Of a stretch of DNA of 64,000 nucleotides, positions 48,730 through 61,439 are shown one piece after another. Below the pieces are notes generated by a model. The model was given only the letters and a program-made list of their open reading frames with translations. It was not told the origin of the DNA and searched no databases. The stretch is from positions 8,995,538-9,059,537 of the forward strand of contig CP099850.1 of assembly GCA_030062745.1 (NCBI GenBank). Reading direction: 5' to 3'. The DNA comes from Capitulum mitella. Its lineage: Eukaryota > Arthropoda > Thecostraca > Pollicipedomorpha > Pollicipedidae. The number at the start of each line of letters is the position of its first letter. The first letter of the stretch is position 1. The translations under genes were made by a program, and so were the position numbers.

Positions 48730-49720
48730 CGAAAACGCGCAGGCCGGTAATTGATACATTAAGAAACGCCAGGGTGCCCGCTCGGGGAGAAGTGCTCGAA
48801 GGGCGGGTGCGCGCCGCTCTGTAAGACATTGTGTCGGCGCATGTAAGACTAATATCCAGACAGTGTAATTACCGCGCGGATTAGCAAATTACGGTAATCC
48901 GCGCGCGCGAGCACAAGAGTGACGAGACCCAAAAACCGGACCGGTCGCCGTGCGGCGCCGGCCCGGCGAAGGACTCCTACAAATCATCCGGCCGCACTTA
49001 TCTGGCGTTCGTGCGGTCGCAAAAACACGGTCAGCTCTCCGTCTGGGCCGATTACACGGGCCCGCCACAGCCGACATGACATTATCGGCGATTACTGCGG
49101 CCGGTATTGTTCGCGGCGCCGGCCGACGCCACCCTTCGCGCCGCGGCGCCCCGTGCACGGCGCGAGACAGTGCAGGCCTGGTCAAAGGCACCGGCTCGTG
49201 ATAATTACAGCGCTCCGAGCCGCTCCGAAAGTCGGCGTTATACATCACCGGAGAGATTTTTCTTATAATTTTGTGCCGGCGGATGCGAGGCGCCCTACGG
49301 GCGCGTTTGCCGCGCCGGCGGGGGGCGGATCGCCCTTACGGCGCGGCCTGTTGTGAGGGGGCCGTACGTTTATGTAGTATGACCGGCGTACAAATTCGTA
49401 CACGGTGTAATTACGGCGTGCAGCCTGTAATTTTCGACACGAAACATGGTCGTCGGGACGGGCCGGACGCGCGCGCGCCGGTCGGCCGGGCCGGCGCCAT
49501 CTCGAAGGGACCCGGCTCCCGCCGGCGGGGCCTCTCCGGACCCTCCTGAGACCCATCCGGGGTCCTGGGACCCACCCGGGCCGGCGGGGACCCAGCGGAT
49601 TGCATGGAGAGGTGGGAGGGATCCGCGTGGGCCGGTGGAAGCAAAGAAGGCTTCCCAGAAAAGCAAGATAGTGGAATACGCGAAGGCTTTGGCTCTTGGC
49701 GTGCGGAGAAGAAGGGATCG
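48730..49720. other. CpG island rich in ATTA/TTAC cores
   Basis: About 1 kb of GC-rich DNA in which AT-rich homeodomain-like words stand out: TAATTACC (48866), AAATTACGG (48887), TAATCC (48895), GATTACA (49050), GATTACTG (49092), ATAATTACAG (49201), TAATTACGG (49408). Such isolated cores in GC-rich DNA suggest a cis-regulatory element. No coding exon is supported. Confidence 0.45.
48873..48905. promoter_or_regulatory. inverted pair of TAATCC sites
   Basis: CGCGCGGATTA and TAATCCGCGCG, perfect 11-bp arms with an 11-nt spacer. TAATCC is the preferred core of K50 homeodomain proteins (Bicoid, Otx, Gsc, Pitx). Binding is inferred. Confidence 0.4.
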
Positions 49721-49729
49721 GAATGGAGA

Positions 49730-50255
49730 TCACATTCATTTCTGAGGGTTTGGTGTGACCAGCCTGTGGGATCAGATGGACATGTCAACCACTAGAACCG
49801 TTCTGAACCTTTAAAACGTCTTTATGAACACCTTTATGAAGCATTCATGCCATCAGAGTGTTTGGTTCCGTTTTTCATAGGTACAAATGTGCATTTAAAC
49901 CTATTTCTGTCCTGGAAAGATAACGTTCCAGCCATTACGACCGTTACTGGAGATGCTGGTGAGACGGAGGTCATTACGTGTTCATTTTCTTTCTCTTGAC
50001 ATTGGGCTGATGGCGTAGGGCGTTGACTGTATGAAAATATTCTGAAAGTCCAATGGACCCGTCTCCGTTAATGGCATTCTGAATTTACAACCATAACTGA
50101 GGTCATATTGATTCAGTAAACATATCGGGCAATCATACATTTAGACCAGCGAGGAGACCGTTACTCCGCGTGAAATCACAACGAACAGGTCTCTGTTGCT
50201 CGTTGATACACTTGCACGAACATAACCTTATATGGAATCTGTACACCGTCACACG
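49730..50255. other. spacer without a recognised feature
   Basis: Nothing identified; imperfect CGTTAC/CCGTTA words recur. Confidence 0.35.
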
Positions 50256-50259
50256 TGGC

Positions 50260-50900
50260 GGTCCGTCACAGAGACAGTCTACTCAGTCTTCCCGTGTCGG
50301 TCGGCGGGGGCCAGGTGCCGAGCGGCTGTGCGTGCCGTCCCAGCTGCGCGCGAGGTCCCATTCAACGAACGTCGCCGTCGCACGCGGCGCGGAACAGCCG
50401 GCCTGCGGCGGCAGACGTCGCCGCCGGCACCGCACGTGTCAACGACCCGGACCGGCTGCAGACGAGGTGGCACCGGCCGCTCACGGGCGACGGCCGGTGC
50501 CGCGGGTAGGGGACAGCCACCGCGTGTGTGAGGATATTCTTTGCGTCGCTCTTCGTTGTCCTCCCGGGGCTGGGGTTCCGCTGGGTTCGTTTCCTGGCGA
50601 CGGCTAGCCGACTGCCGGGGAAGAGACGCCCGGTTTAGGCCTGGACGATCGTCGCTTCAGGCGTTCCTCAGGTGCCAACGGACGACTGCCGCGACTGACG
50701 TCCTTCAGCAGGCAGTGACGAGCTGGTGAGCTGCAGGCGGCAGCGGCTCGTCCGTCGGCCACCAGATGCCGTCCGCGGCGGTTGAAGGATACTGCCGAAT
50801 GTCTGACGGTACCAGAGGCTCTCCACCCGAGGCGGGTGGAGGCGTTTCTGACGAGAAAAGTGGCGGTCAAAGATGGCTGGACGTGATGGGATGCTTGGTT
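50260..50900. other. CpG-dense islet
   Basis: GC-rich and open in several frames. It contains a 9-bp stem hairpin CTCCACCCG-AGG-CGGGTGGAG at 50821-50841. No gene identified. Confidence 0.55.
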
Positions 50901-51379
50901 CAGCCGGTGCGTTCAACGACAGACCGACTCTTGGAGAGAGGAGTAGACAGTCGGGAAAAAATGGAATGCTATCTTCAGCTGGGAAAACATGGTGAACAGT
51001 GCCCTAAATAAGCTGGCAACCGGCTAGGTACACATGTGTTTAAGTTAATTGCATCCCCCATTACGAATTTCATTAAGAAACGCAGAAAGCAGCGTCCAGC
51101 CATTATTATCTACAAACCAGAAAAGTACCAATTTTGTTGGTTCAAGCGTCATAGTGTAGACCATTAAGTTACGTTTGACAGGAAGCGCTGAACTTCGAAA
51201 AAATAATCGGAGTATTCAGGTCACGTGGAGACTGTAACCTCACACGCCGATGACGAACTGGGTGTGACAATGTTGCACTGTGAAGTTATATGACTGCACT
51301 GCTGCACCAAATCTCCTTAATGTTTTCGTCCAACGACACTACCGCAAGGTGAGGGCAACTCTAGCTGACTCGGCCCTGT

Positions 51380-51730
51380 TCCAAAGCTCGCTCCTGAACT
51401 GACCTCTCCCCTCGGTGGCCGGGGGCGTGGCGTCCATCTGGGCTCCGCTCGCCGGCCGCTGTTCACTCTCGGCCAACAGCCGGCAGGTGGACAGCCAGAT
51501 GACGTCATCACGAGATGGTATCGGCTGCGACGCGCCGCGCGCCAAATTGGCCTCGGTTCACAAAAAGTCAATTGAAATTCGGGATAATGGCGCACAATGT
51601 GAACACGTGTCCGGACCGCCACGACCGTCCATTGGCGACAATTGAGGCGTGTTAGCGCGACGAGGGACTCGGAGCCGTCGACCGCACGTGCGCGGGATGT
51701 AGGCTGGATAAAAGCGAGACGGGCCGGCCT
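51380..51730. other. CpG-dense islet leading into a TATA-type promoter
   Basis: GC-rich segment directly upstream of the core promoter at 51707-51745. It includes a TGACGTCA at 51499-51506 and an ATTGG (reversed CCAAT) near 51632. Confidence 0.5.
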
Positions 51731-51771
51731 TCTGCCAACACAGTTCTGTTCGAAAAAAAAGAGGGCAACGT
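51707..51771 (+). promoter_or_regulatory. candidate core promoter with short spliced first exon
   Basis: GATAAAAG (51707-51714), then ACAGTT with +1 near 51742, about 33 nt downstream. After about 28 nt comes a strong donor GGCAAC/GTGAGT at 51770. The spacing and motif order fit a focused TATA/Inr promoter with a tiny non-coding first exon. The target gene is not visible in the window. Confidence 0.4.
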
Positions 51772-51779
51772 GAGTTTTA

Positions 51780-52080
51780 CACGTTGTGCAACGGCTGGCG
51801 GTGGTCTTTTCTACCTTGATTTAAATAAAAGCGATACATATGAGAGCAATCTAATGGATCTCCTCGTCAAAGGAGGGGTAATCAATGAAATGTAGCGACT
51901 GCCAACGCTTTTAAAGGGAAAGTCGTATGACAGATTGCGTTTGCTTTTTAAAGCAATGAATCAAGCGCCGGAGTTATGGCTACGGTGAAATTATTCCAAT
52001 TAATTAGAACGGCTTCTGACGTCATTGTGATCCACTAATTCCGCAAAAATGATTCTGTGAATGCTCCTATGGCGGCGCAA
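51780..52080. other. AT-rich spacer with AATTAATTAG
   Basis: Contains CCAATTAATTAGAACGG at about 51997, a homeodomain-type core. Nothing else identified. Confidence 0.35.
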
Positions 52081-52089
52081 GATAAATCA

Positions 52090-52640
52090 CCTGTCTGAAT
52101 CGGGCATTGTTCGGCGGCGCCGGCTCCGAATATAGACATAGCCACCGCTTTTCATCGCCGCCAGCGGTGAATGCCAAAGCGCCGTATATCGCCGCATGAC
52201 GGGCCGCAATTCATTTGCGTGGCATTTGTAGTCTATTTAGCCGAGCCGCGACTACGAGTTACGACTTAATGACGGCCGAGTCATCAGGACGGCCGACTGC
52301 GCGGCGACCGACGCGGCCGGCCGGGCGCCGGCGGCGGCGGGGTCGCGTCGGGCCCGGCGACGCGCCGGCCGCCCTGTTTCCTGCCCGCCGGCCATACGGC
52401 CAACGCTGCCCGGCGGCGGCCGGTGATATTTTGCGCTTTATCGCGCGCCGGGACGTTACGATGGCTTATGGGGGCGTGACGCCGGGCGGACGCCATCGAT
52501 TCGCCGAGGGTCGCATCGGTGCTGCCCGAATGGAGTGCTTCCAGGTGCCGTTGCGGCTCGGAGGGCCGCGTTCAAACGAAATCGGCCCTCCGCCGTCGCC
52601 CAGGCAGGCAATCGCCGGCCAATTTTTGCGGACAGGTTGA
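52090..52640. other. CpG island
   Basis: Dense GCCGGC/CGGCGG words. Frames are arginine/glycine/proline-rich shadows with no gene support. Confidence 0.6.
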
Positions 52641-52649
52641 TGGAAAGTT

Positions 52650-54530
52650 TGCTGGGGTGCTCCGCACTCCACTAAGGGAATCGCGGAAATTTGCTATTGG
52701 AATTTGGTCACGGGAACCGCATTTTCCGGTTCACTTCGGGTGTGGTTGAAACGTATTACGAGTCGGTAGGAAGCGGCATTTCACTCTCTAAGCAATCTTG
52801 TTTTGGAGTAGAAACTAGTTTGAGAAGCATCTGACTCAGTCACGCAAGTTGACGTTTCTACGCATGATGATGAGCCTTGCTCTTCGTTGTTCCTTTTTGG
52901 CCAGCCTGAATATGGTTTGTAAGGACAGGTTTCTCTCTCCGAAGCCTCCAATTTCGTTCTCGAACATGGACGAAACTACACCCCCAACGATTCCGCTTCC
53001 TGGCCCCGCATGAAATAATCCTGGGTGCGTGAAGACTGCGGCAGCGAGTTCTCTCAAACGAGACTCGTTTATAGGCGGCCATGCCGGCCAAACAAGCAGC
53101 TGGTTTTCCTTTAGTGGCCATTCACCATGAGAAAACCGCTCTAAATCTATCGTATGCCTGCCGTGCACGTTATCGGGGCCGTTCATCATCCGTAAAAGCC
53201 GGCTTCGATGGCTCCGTGTGGCCACTTTATTATGACGAGCTAAATGGACGTCGATATGTGCGTGGACAAAACCAATCAATGCTCAGAAGTGGCACGAACA
53301 GCGAACGTCGGTTAAACGACGTCGTTGTTGGGGAACACACACTGCGCACGAGACACAAAGGTTACCTTCATTACGTAGGATCTACGATTGGGATGTCTTT
53401 TGGGCTGTTAGAAAATGGGTAACGTTGTTTCGAAGTTTTTAGTATTGCCACATGCGGATATTCGAGCTGCATCTGTTGAAAATTTCACTTTTCCTGGCAC
53501 AGATGCTTACTTGCAACACAAGACACTAGTGTTCGATAACACGGCCACTTGACGACGTCAGTTTTGTAACCGTTTCGTCTTTTCACAACACTTATTCTGT
53601 GCTCTATAATTACAGTGAAATATGTGGGCGGTGGCTGCCCACATTACGGAATGCTGATATGATATCGATGTCAAGGTATTGCAGTTAGTTTCCAGTCTTT
53701 TATCTTTTCATTCAACATTTAAAAAGCCCATTTAGTTCAGATATCTGTTAATAGTTCTCGGATGATACCTGGCGCTAAGCGTAGCTCACTGAGAAAGAGG
53801 CATTCCACTTCAGTACTACATGTCTGTTAAAGTTCTGTCATGTCGTCCTTGGCACCGCAAATATCTCATGCGCAGTTTTATGGCACTGACGCCTTTGTAA
53901 GGACCGGTATCAGATAGTGTGCATCCAGGCACTCAAAAGTGGACAAAAAATTGCATGGCTGTGTATAATTGAGCACGTTATGTTCCTCATATGCTTATTA
54001 CCACTAAACGAATGAACAAGGACATATAGCGCTATATCAATAGCATTTTCACTTGTTAGACTGAATTCCCCCAGAAAAATATTGTATTACGCACAGGTCT
54101 CATGTTATGAAATTAGCTGGAGATGTCCCGACGCTCGCGACGACGCGCTGATATTTCGAGCTGCGGCAACATGGTGGGCACGTCCTTAAAAGTATCGGAA
54201 ACAACGCTTCTTGCATTAATACCTTGTTATTATCCTTGCAACTTTTTAAAGGCTCCAGCCTACATCTGCTGGGAGTCAAGAAATACAGAACGTGTATTGC
54301 CTATGACTCTGAAGCGAAATCCATGTGACTTTCACTGTTCCCTTCTCTTGACTGACTTATTTGCCTTTTGATTTCGATTAAAGTTGCCATGTTCAACGGT
54401 TTCCATTCTGTGCGAAGAGGTGAAGTGCATGATCACGAACGAAAATGTCAGAAGATTTTGCGCATTAAGCACAAACTTTTACCTTTACACGACCAAACAT
54501 AAATAAATTATATGCGTTATTCGTACTGCA
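52650..54530. other. AT-moderate region without a recognised gene
   Basis: A 147-codon minus-strand frame (52836-53279) and an overlapping 113-codon plus-strand frame (53081-53422) show no recognisable domain. Confidence 0.4.
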
Positions 54531-54539
54531 CTAGGCGAC

Positions 54540-54980
54540 GAGCGGGGACGAGACGAGCACGCCGCAGCGGTGAGCCGCCGAGCGAGCGCGTCGTCCGGTA
54601 ACCATGGCAACCGCGGGGCACGGAGCGCCGCCGCCGCCGCCGGCCGGCGCGATGGCTTCTTGCGGCGGCGGGCGCGGCCCGACGCCGGCCGGAACGGCCA
54701 CTCTCGGTAATGGTCGCGCCGCCGCCTGGCGCCATTCGTTAAACGCCGGCCGATACTCGAGTGGCTCTCGGGGCCGGGGTGGCGCCGCCGCCCTGAATAT
54801 TGCAGCGGATTGGGAGCGAGCACGCCATCTGGCGGCTGCCGTGTCCCCGGCGCGCGGCTCGATTGCAAAATTATGTCCCGCGGCGCCCTAATGCTGTCTC
54901 TAATTTACGGCGCCATTTCCCTGAGGAAGCGGGGTTGGTGCTGTTACATGTTTTCTTCGGCCGCCGACCGCGCCCATTCC
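54540..54980. other. CpG-dense islet
   Basis: GC-rich, with a CGCCGCCGCCGCCG run at 54625-54645. An ATG at 54604 opens a proline/alanine/glycine-rich frame that I regard as incidental. Confidence 0.55.
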
Positions 54981-54989
54981 CCATGTGGT

Positions 54990-55880
54990 TCAACTGGAAA
55001 ATGATGCGGAGGGGAAGAAAGAGTTCGGTTACCAAGGCAAAAAAGCTCATGTCCTTTGTCACATTCCCTCGAGGCTTGTGACGTAGGACTACGAAGATTT
55101 TTTTAATGTAACTTTGAGTCGACTTTGATTTGCTTAATATCCTGAAGATTGCATGTTTATGACGGAAATACTCTGAAATAGTGTGCGTCTTTGAAACGCA
55201 ACTGTCGTAAAGTATTAAAAGTGCTGGTGGTAAAGTGCAAATCCCATCACAAGACTTTTGTAAACAATAAGATTCTGTGAGCAAGTTTTATAAATCGGAA
55301 TCATGGTACGGTACCTACGCCTAGTAGATACCTGAACATGGGAAGCGAAAAAGGAACGTATCGTGTGTCAACTGCGTTTCCTTCCAGGCGGAAATAGAGT
55401 TCCTTTGAGAAGTTTTCGGATGCATCTATTTACGACTGATGCCATTCGAATTTCACATTTTCATCTTTTTCCATGACTCCATCTTCCGAAATGTTAGTAA
55501 TGCGGTTGTAAATTAACAGTATGGGAATGATGACTGTTATGATCCTATACATGGGCTACATGCAATTACTCTTTTATCAGAACCGGTTGAAAACATCAGC
55601 GTCTTACCATCATGTTACATTTTGAACCAAAGGTTTGTTTAATCACATTCTTTGTTGTAATGTGCAAGAAACTTTCTGAGACAGGAAAGAATATCACACA
55701 CGAAAAACAAATGACCACCGTTAAGCACATCGTTACAACAGCCTGAAGCGTTGCCAGGAAATGATTCTCTCAGCCAGCAAAACACCATAAACACTAAACA
55801 ACCAGATATTCGGCTTTATCACAGCCCTGTACAAACAGCCATTTCCTGTGGCCAATCTGCTGTAATGGTACCCGTATTTA
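54990..55880. other. AT-rich spacer without a recognised feature
   Basis: Nothing identified. Confidence 0.35.
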
Positions 55881-55889
55881 TGGATCCGA

Positions 55890-56480
55890 TTTCTGGCCGG
55901 AACGCGCGGAGCCGGTGCGCGCGAAAGGCACCGGCTCTCAATCACGCGCCGTAATCGGCGACACAGTTCCTCGAAGGCGGCGAACGGCGCCCGATCCGCC
56001 CGGCCGGCTCCGCGCCGGCCGCGCGTCCGCCCATTACAATAGCATTAGCGCATTCTTTAGTGATCGCCGCGCGTATCTCTCGCATTATGATAAATGGAAA
56101 CGCCGTAAGAATACCTTACGTCAGTCGCGTCGAGGTGGGAGGACACGTACCAATTACCATCGGCCGGGATGGAGTGCGGGCGCCGCGGCGGCGCGCTGGC
56201 CTCTCCGCCGGCCGCTCCGGCGGACGGGCCGCGCGGATTTAATGCACATTAACCCCTGACCGAGCCGTAATGGGAAACGTGTGCCGGCCGACGCGACTCC
56301 GAGTCCGAGAAGCGAGGGGGGGGGACTCCATTAGGTCGGACTCGGCAAACAGAATCGGAGCGAATGGCGCCGCGCGGCCGGCTCTTGGAGGCGCGCCCCC
56401 GCCGGCCGCCGCCCGGCCCGCGCCGCTCTGCGCTTTTGGGCTGCCTTCTTAAAATTGGGCCGCCGGGCCAGCGCTGAACT
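55890..56480. other. CpG island
   Basis: GC-rich with scattered AT-rich cores (CATTACAATAGCATTAGCG near 56032, CCAATTACCATCGG near 56149). Similar in style to the islet at 48.7-49.7 kb. No gene identified. Confidence 0.55.
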
Positions 56481-56489
56481 TCATTCCAC

Positions 56490-57770
56490 AAAAGACTGGG
56501 CCAGGCCAGCTGTGGGCGTTGGCGGACAGTTATTGGTACGGTTTTCTCCATTCTTCTCCAGAGGTCACCTGGCTTTTGCATGGCGGGAGTGGGGGGGGGG
56601 GGGTGAGCTGCACTGAAATCATAATTTGAACTGCGGAATGTCCTCCTTAACAGAATATTGAGTTATTCAGAGACGGTTTGTGTAGGTATAGTGAAATCAT
56701 TTAGCAGCAGTAAAGAGCATACCATGGCTGAAACTATGTTGTGGAAAACATTCGCAAACGCAGCGAATAGCATTAACCGTTTTTTTGCAGTCTCTTTTTA
56801 TCAGCGTATTTTCTAAAAATATAAGACATTTAAAAACTAAGCGAAAATTTCGCCGGTGGCAAGATGGTAAGCAGGTCTCATTCAAATACTGTAAATTTAC
56901 AGATGTGTTCGCTCCTTTTGGTTCGTTGTGCCTCAGTGTTCTGTTGTATTTGATAGAAGCTATTCCCCTTAGAATATTGCACTTGCCTTTACTGAAATTT
57001 CGTTCCTGGAAGTTCCACAAATAAGGATGTTATCATCACAGGCCCCAATAAAACAATGTTAAAAAATCTAACCCAGTGCTAGTTACAAACATCAGCAATT
57101 TTTGCCGTCTTGAACACGTCAACACTGAACGTAAGGATCTGGTTTCCTGATGTTTTGGACTCTTGTTGTATCTGCAATGAGATATAGCACAATTTCAGTG
57201 ATCCTCCTACTGCGTTTTTCCCCTTATTTCAATAAGTCATTGTCATGATTTACTCATTATGTTTGATTGCTACACTGGAGCAGCTACCATTCCGTCAGCA
57301 TCACGGCATCGGAGACAGCTGGCTGCGAGGAATGGTCAAAAATCACAAATGGAACATGAAGGCACAATCTTGACCCGAGTTTAACTAGATTTTCCGGGGC
57401 GGTCTCTTTTTCATTCCTATAGTAGATTGTTAAAAGTCGTATTTCTGCATTTAGCCCATGGATTTCAAAAAAGGTTGGTATGTTTTTCTTGATATTCTCT
57501 TCTTGTCGACTAGACCTGTATTCAGACGAAGTCTTGGTGGGAGACCGCGGAAAAATTCCTTTCGTTTTCTAAAACCCGACGTGACCGGATCGAATCCTCT
57601 TTTGTCTCGCCCGCCAAAAGCTTTCATCTTGCCTTCCTTTCCTCACATTTAGGCCTATTGGGAGAGCGTTTCGTTTGTTGGCCGCTCGCTACGAGACTCA
57701 TTTGGGGACGGCTAAATAAGTGAACGTAAACACGTGCCGTATTGGAAATCCATCAGGGTGGGCTGTTTAG
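56490..57770. other. AT-rich spacer with a G13 run
   Basis: G run at 56591-56603. GGATCGAATCC near 57587 resembles a tRNA B box but no tRNA fold is apparent. Nothing else recognised. Confidence 0.4.
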
Positions 57771-57779
57771 TCACGTTCG

Positions 57780-58240
57780 TTTGTTGGCCAGTCGATTGGC
57801 CGTCGAGCCCGCACAAAGCCCTCCGACCGCCGGCCATTGCTGGCCTGTTCAGCTCCGCTGGCAGCCGACAGCCATTGGTGCAGTGCCGCTGAGAAGACAG
57901 CAGGCCAGTGGTGACACGCCGCCGAAGGGTGCGCTGAGAGCCACCTGCACCGGGTAACCACCAACGTCTGAGAAGCCAGACGGCTTCTCGCTCCTGGAGC
58001 ACGCTGCGCCCCTGATGGGCTGTCCAGGCGCACTGGGAGCTGTCGGGCCCAAACGGCTACTAGCCTCTGAGGAGCTGGGAACGCTGCTGGGCCGTCCTGA
58101 GCTCACGCCGCTAAAGAGCTGCCGACGTGCGGTGACAGCCCACGGCCCGGCACCGGCCGGCGGCTCCGCGGAGCGGGCTGGCCGCGCCCGATCGTCGGCG
58201 GGTAGGCGCGGCCGACGCCATCGAACGGCGCCGATCAATG
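57780..58240. other. GC-rich islet flanking a minisatellite
   Basis: Open in several frames; no gene recognised. Confidence 0.5.
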
Positions 58241-58245
58241 GCCGA

Positions 58246-58484
58246 CAGTGTCGAGTGGGGCCGTCAGGCCGACAGTGTTGGGCGGGGCTGTTGGCCAACA
58301 GTGTCGGGCGGGGCTGCCAGCCGACAGTGTCGGGCTGGGCTGTCGGCTGACAATGTCGGACGGGACTGTCGGCCGGCATTGTCGAATGGGGTTGTTGGCC
58401 GACGGTGTCGGACGGGGCCGTCGGTCGACAGTGTCGGGCGGGGTTGTCGGCCAGCAGTGTCGGGCGGGGTTGTCGGCTGTCGTT
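58246..58484. repeat. 26-bp minisatellite, about 9 copies
   Basis: Nine head-to-tail units of 26 bp with core CAGTGTCGGGCGGGGCTGTC. 26 is not a multiple of 3, so each long frame passes through the array by chance. Frames of up to 225 codons across it are artefacts of the GC-rich repeat. Confidence 0.92.
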
Positions 58485-58559
58485 CCCTGACGCTGTCAGA
58501 CGGAGGACTGTCCTCTCCTCGCTCACAGCAGGGAGGCTACCTACACGACTGCTTATAGA

Positions 58560-60850
58560 GTACTTGCGGCCACCCTCTGCTGACAGTAAAAGGCTGCCGC
58601 ATTAAACATTCTACCGATATCTAGAGACGGTGAACGGCGTTTGGGGATCAATGTGGCCATTGCAAAGATCATTTCCCACCTTATCTGTCCTCTGGTAGGT
58701 ACGCACATGAATGATACAGGGGCTTATCCTGCGAAACAGAACCAAAAGGGGGTATTTCCGACCCTGGGCAAAACCAGCCATCAGTCGGGTTCATCAGGGA
58801 CGTTTAAAACTGGCATGATCTTTCGATCATGTAATAGTCCAAGCGTAGATGAACAGAGAGCTGTGATTGACTAGTCAACGCATAGCACAATCATATAGCC
58901 CTACTAATAGAGCAACTCATAGAGGGGCTAAAACGATGGTCTTGTAAAGTGCATGCAAGAAGGAATTTACTTTTTCCGGTTCATTGAGCGTTGTGGTGCA
59001 AATGAAGATAAGCATCCACGCTGTCATTTTTCAAGCTTCCGATCTGACTAAAAATTGTCGTTTCACCCATTCTATCTTCCCGTCTTCCGCGAATTCCTTC
59101 AAAGAGTACAATAGATACGGACAAGAACATGCAACGAAGATGACCACAAAATATCTAGCCCCGGAACCAGCGCAAAAAAAGACAGTTCAAGGGGGACGGA
59201 TGCGCACTCCACCAGATACACTGGCGCCAGGTCATCAACGTGTGTAGTTCTAAAACGTAGGACTATAATGTTGGGTATATCCCTGCAGTGGCCATAGCTA
59301 TCCAGTTGCAGCCAACCACTGAAGCTGAACCGTTCGAAGCGGCCTCTGAATTCCGAGTGAATAAAACAAGTTTCTTTAAGAGGGACCAAATAACTAAAAG
59401 ACTGGGGTCCCAACAGAAAATATGCAATAATGTAACGACAGCTTGTGCACTAACGAAAGGCTAATTGGAAACAAATGGCAATGACGTAAGCCTCTTTTAA
59501 TGGCAAAGGGGGAAATGTCGCAGAATAAAATCGTTGAGTTATATATTCTTAAGATAAGAAAGTGAAATATTGATTTTAGCATCTCGGAACATGAGTAATT
59601 AGATCGGGTTTCTAGGAACATGTTGAGCTAACTGAACTACGATCCCATCGTTGCACATTTCAACACGCTAAGGCAAGACTTATAAAGTAAAAAATAAATA
59701 AAAAATGTTTTCCAGTTGCAATAGGATTTCAAAAATATTGTTGAAATGACCCAGCAGCATACTGATGTGCATTTTTGGTGACGCGTGATGGATAACTTGC
59801 AGTCACACTGTGTGGTTTCTGCCTGCGTGCAATGCAGCAGTCCATCGGCCATAGTTGGAAGAAGAATACAACTAAGGGCTTGATGTTGGTGAAGCCATTA
59901 CTCAGTGGTGCCTAATGCTATAATTTAAACCTGTGACGTTTGAGACTTTGCTGTTATTTGTAGGTTACGGTATGGTTTGAATGAGATGTTTTACTATTTG
60001 ATGAGATTTGATCCTTTAAGTATGATTTGGAGTGGTTCATGGGAGCGATGAACGAATTCGTTCACCCGTATTTCCCTCGTCAGTTGTGATTTGTCTCCTT
60101 TTCCCCTCCTCATGCCCTCCCCCTCCCCCCTCCTGTGAGCTGACTAACCGTGACCGATTCCCCCCGGCGTTGGCCCCCAGGGCATTGTTAGGGAGCGACC
60201 CGAATGGTGATATGAGGCCACCCAGGGATAATGCAATTTGTGGCCAATCTGCCAGCCAGGCAAACGATACGGCTGATTACCACAGATTGTCAATGGGCCA
60301 CAGTGTGGATCAAGTGGCGTGGAGAGGATTTGTGCGGCGTGTGAAGAGATTTTGGATGGTATTTAGTGGGACTTAGAGGGGTCAGGTATTTACGGTTTAT
60401 GATACAAAAGAGATTAGATGTTATAGAAATGATGGTACTCGGCGAGTAGCTTGTCAACCCTGCTCTTAGACGTTTTCGCAAACACAGGTTTTCCTGTTGT
60501 ATGCTGATAAATATAGCCAGTTTTGTTTTGTGAATGCTCGGCGATAGAAATTCGCCTTCTCGTTGGCTAAACGTCGGTATAGGCATCTGTTGGCGTGAGT
60601 AAATTTTTGGCCTTTCGAGTTTGGAGAGGGGTACCAAGAGGCCATTTCAGGGAGCCATATAGGTAGCACGAAATTTTAATAATGTAGTAAGCAGCTTGAA
60701 TATCACGTTCCGAGTCCCCGGGCTTAACTTTTGCAAGAAATTATTGCCATCTCATCGAACAAAACGCAAAGCAGAGTGATAGCCTTACTCAAACAACCCA
60801 CATGCATTGCCAAGACGAACATTGTCTTCCTAAAACCGTCCACAGCTACC
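58560..60850. other. AT-rich region without a recognised gene
   Basis: Nothing identified apart from a short C/T-rich stretch at 60105-60135. Confidence 0.4.
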
Positions 60851-60859
60851 GCTGTCGCT

Positions 60860-61180
60860 GTCCTGCCGCTCCCCCCCCCCCGTGGCTCGGACGCCGGCCA
60901 TCTGCAGCCGACGACGCGCAATGATGCGGCCGATTATGCCCCGGGGGGAAGCGGCGCCGCCGGCCGGTCACCCGGCCCGTCGGATCAATGCGGCCAAACT
61001 GGCGCCAGCCGGTGCTGATTGCCGCCGCGCCGCGGATAAAGGGTAAGCCGATCTGCGGCCATTGTTGCGCTCATTGTGCACCCTGTTGGCGGCCGCGGCG
61101 CGAATTATCATACGGACGCCGGCGGCGCGCAGAGGCTAATTGGTAACGGTATAGTTCCGCGCCGCACCTGCTGCTTGTTA
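60860..61180. other. CpG-dense islet
   Basis: Starts with a C10 run at 60871-60880. GCCGGC-rich with embedded ATTA cores (GATTATGCC at 60931, CTAATTGGTAAC at 61135). Confidence 0.55.
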
Positions 61181-61407
61181 CCGCCTTATTCTCCGTTACA
61201 GATATCATCGCCCCGAGGGTCAGCGAAATGGAGCCCACCCTACTCAGACATTTGGTAAGTAAAAGACAAGACCCGCACGTGTGCGCCCGCGTTGGAGTGA
61301 GGGTAGCAGCCGCCCTCTCTCGCAGCCATTGTTCCGCAGTACGCAGAGCCCATTGCAAAACTATGCTCCGGTTTATCTTGAAAAGAAGAAGCTGAATTGG
61401 GAGTCGG

Positions 61408-61439
61408 TATATAAGGTTCCTGAGCTATCTTCATCAGTA
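61408..61439 (+). promoter_or_regulatory. candidate TATA/Inr core promoter
   Basis: TATATAAGG (61408-61416) followed by TCAGTA with +1 at 61436, 28 nt from the first T of the TATA box. TCAGT is the arthropod-type initiator. An ATG at 61451 opens a 153-codon frame to 61910 that becomes proline/arginine-rich in the next islet, and I do not accept it as a gene without more evidence. Confidence 0.4.

Noticed and set aside
54604-54891. ATG frame rich in Pro/Ala/Gly in a CpG islet
   Set aside because: Low complexity, no splice or homology support.
57585-57610. tRNA gene suggested by GGATCGAATCC
   Set aside because: No cloverleaf, acceptor stem or A box found around it.
57849-58558. Frames of 106-225 codons
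   Set aside because: They run through the 26-bp minisatellite and GC-rich flank in several frames at once.
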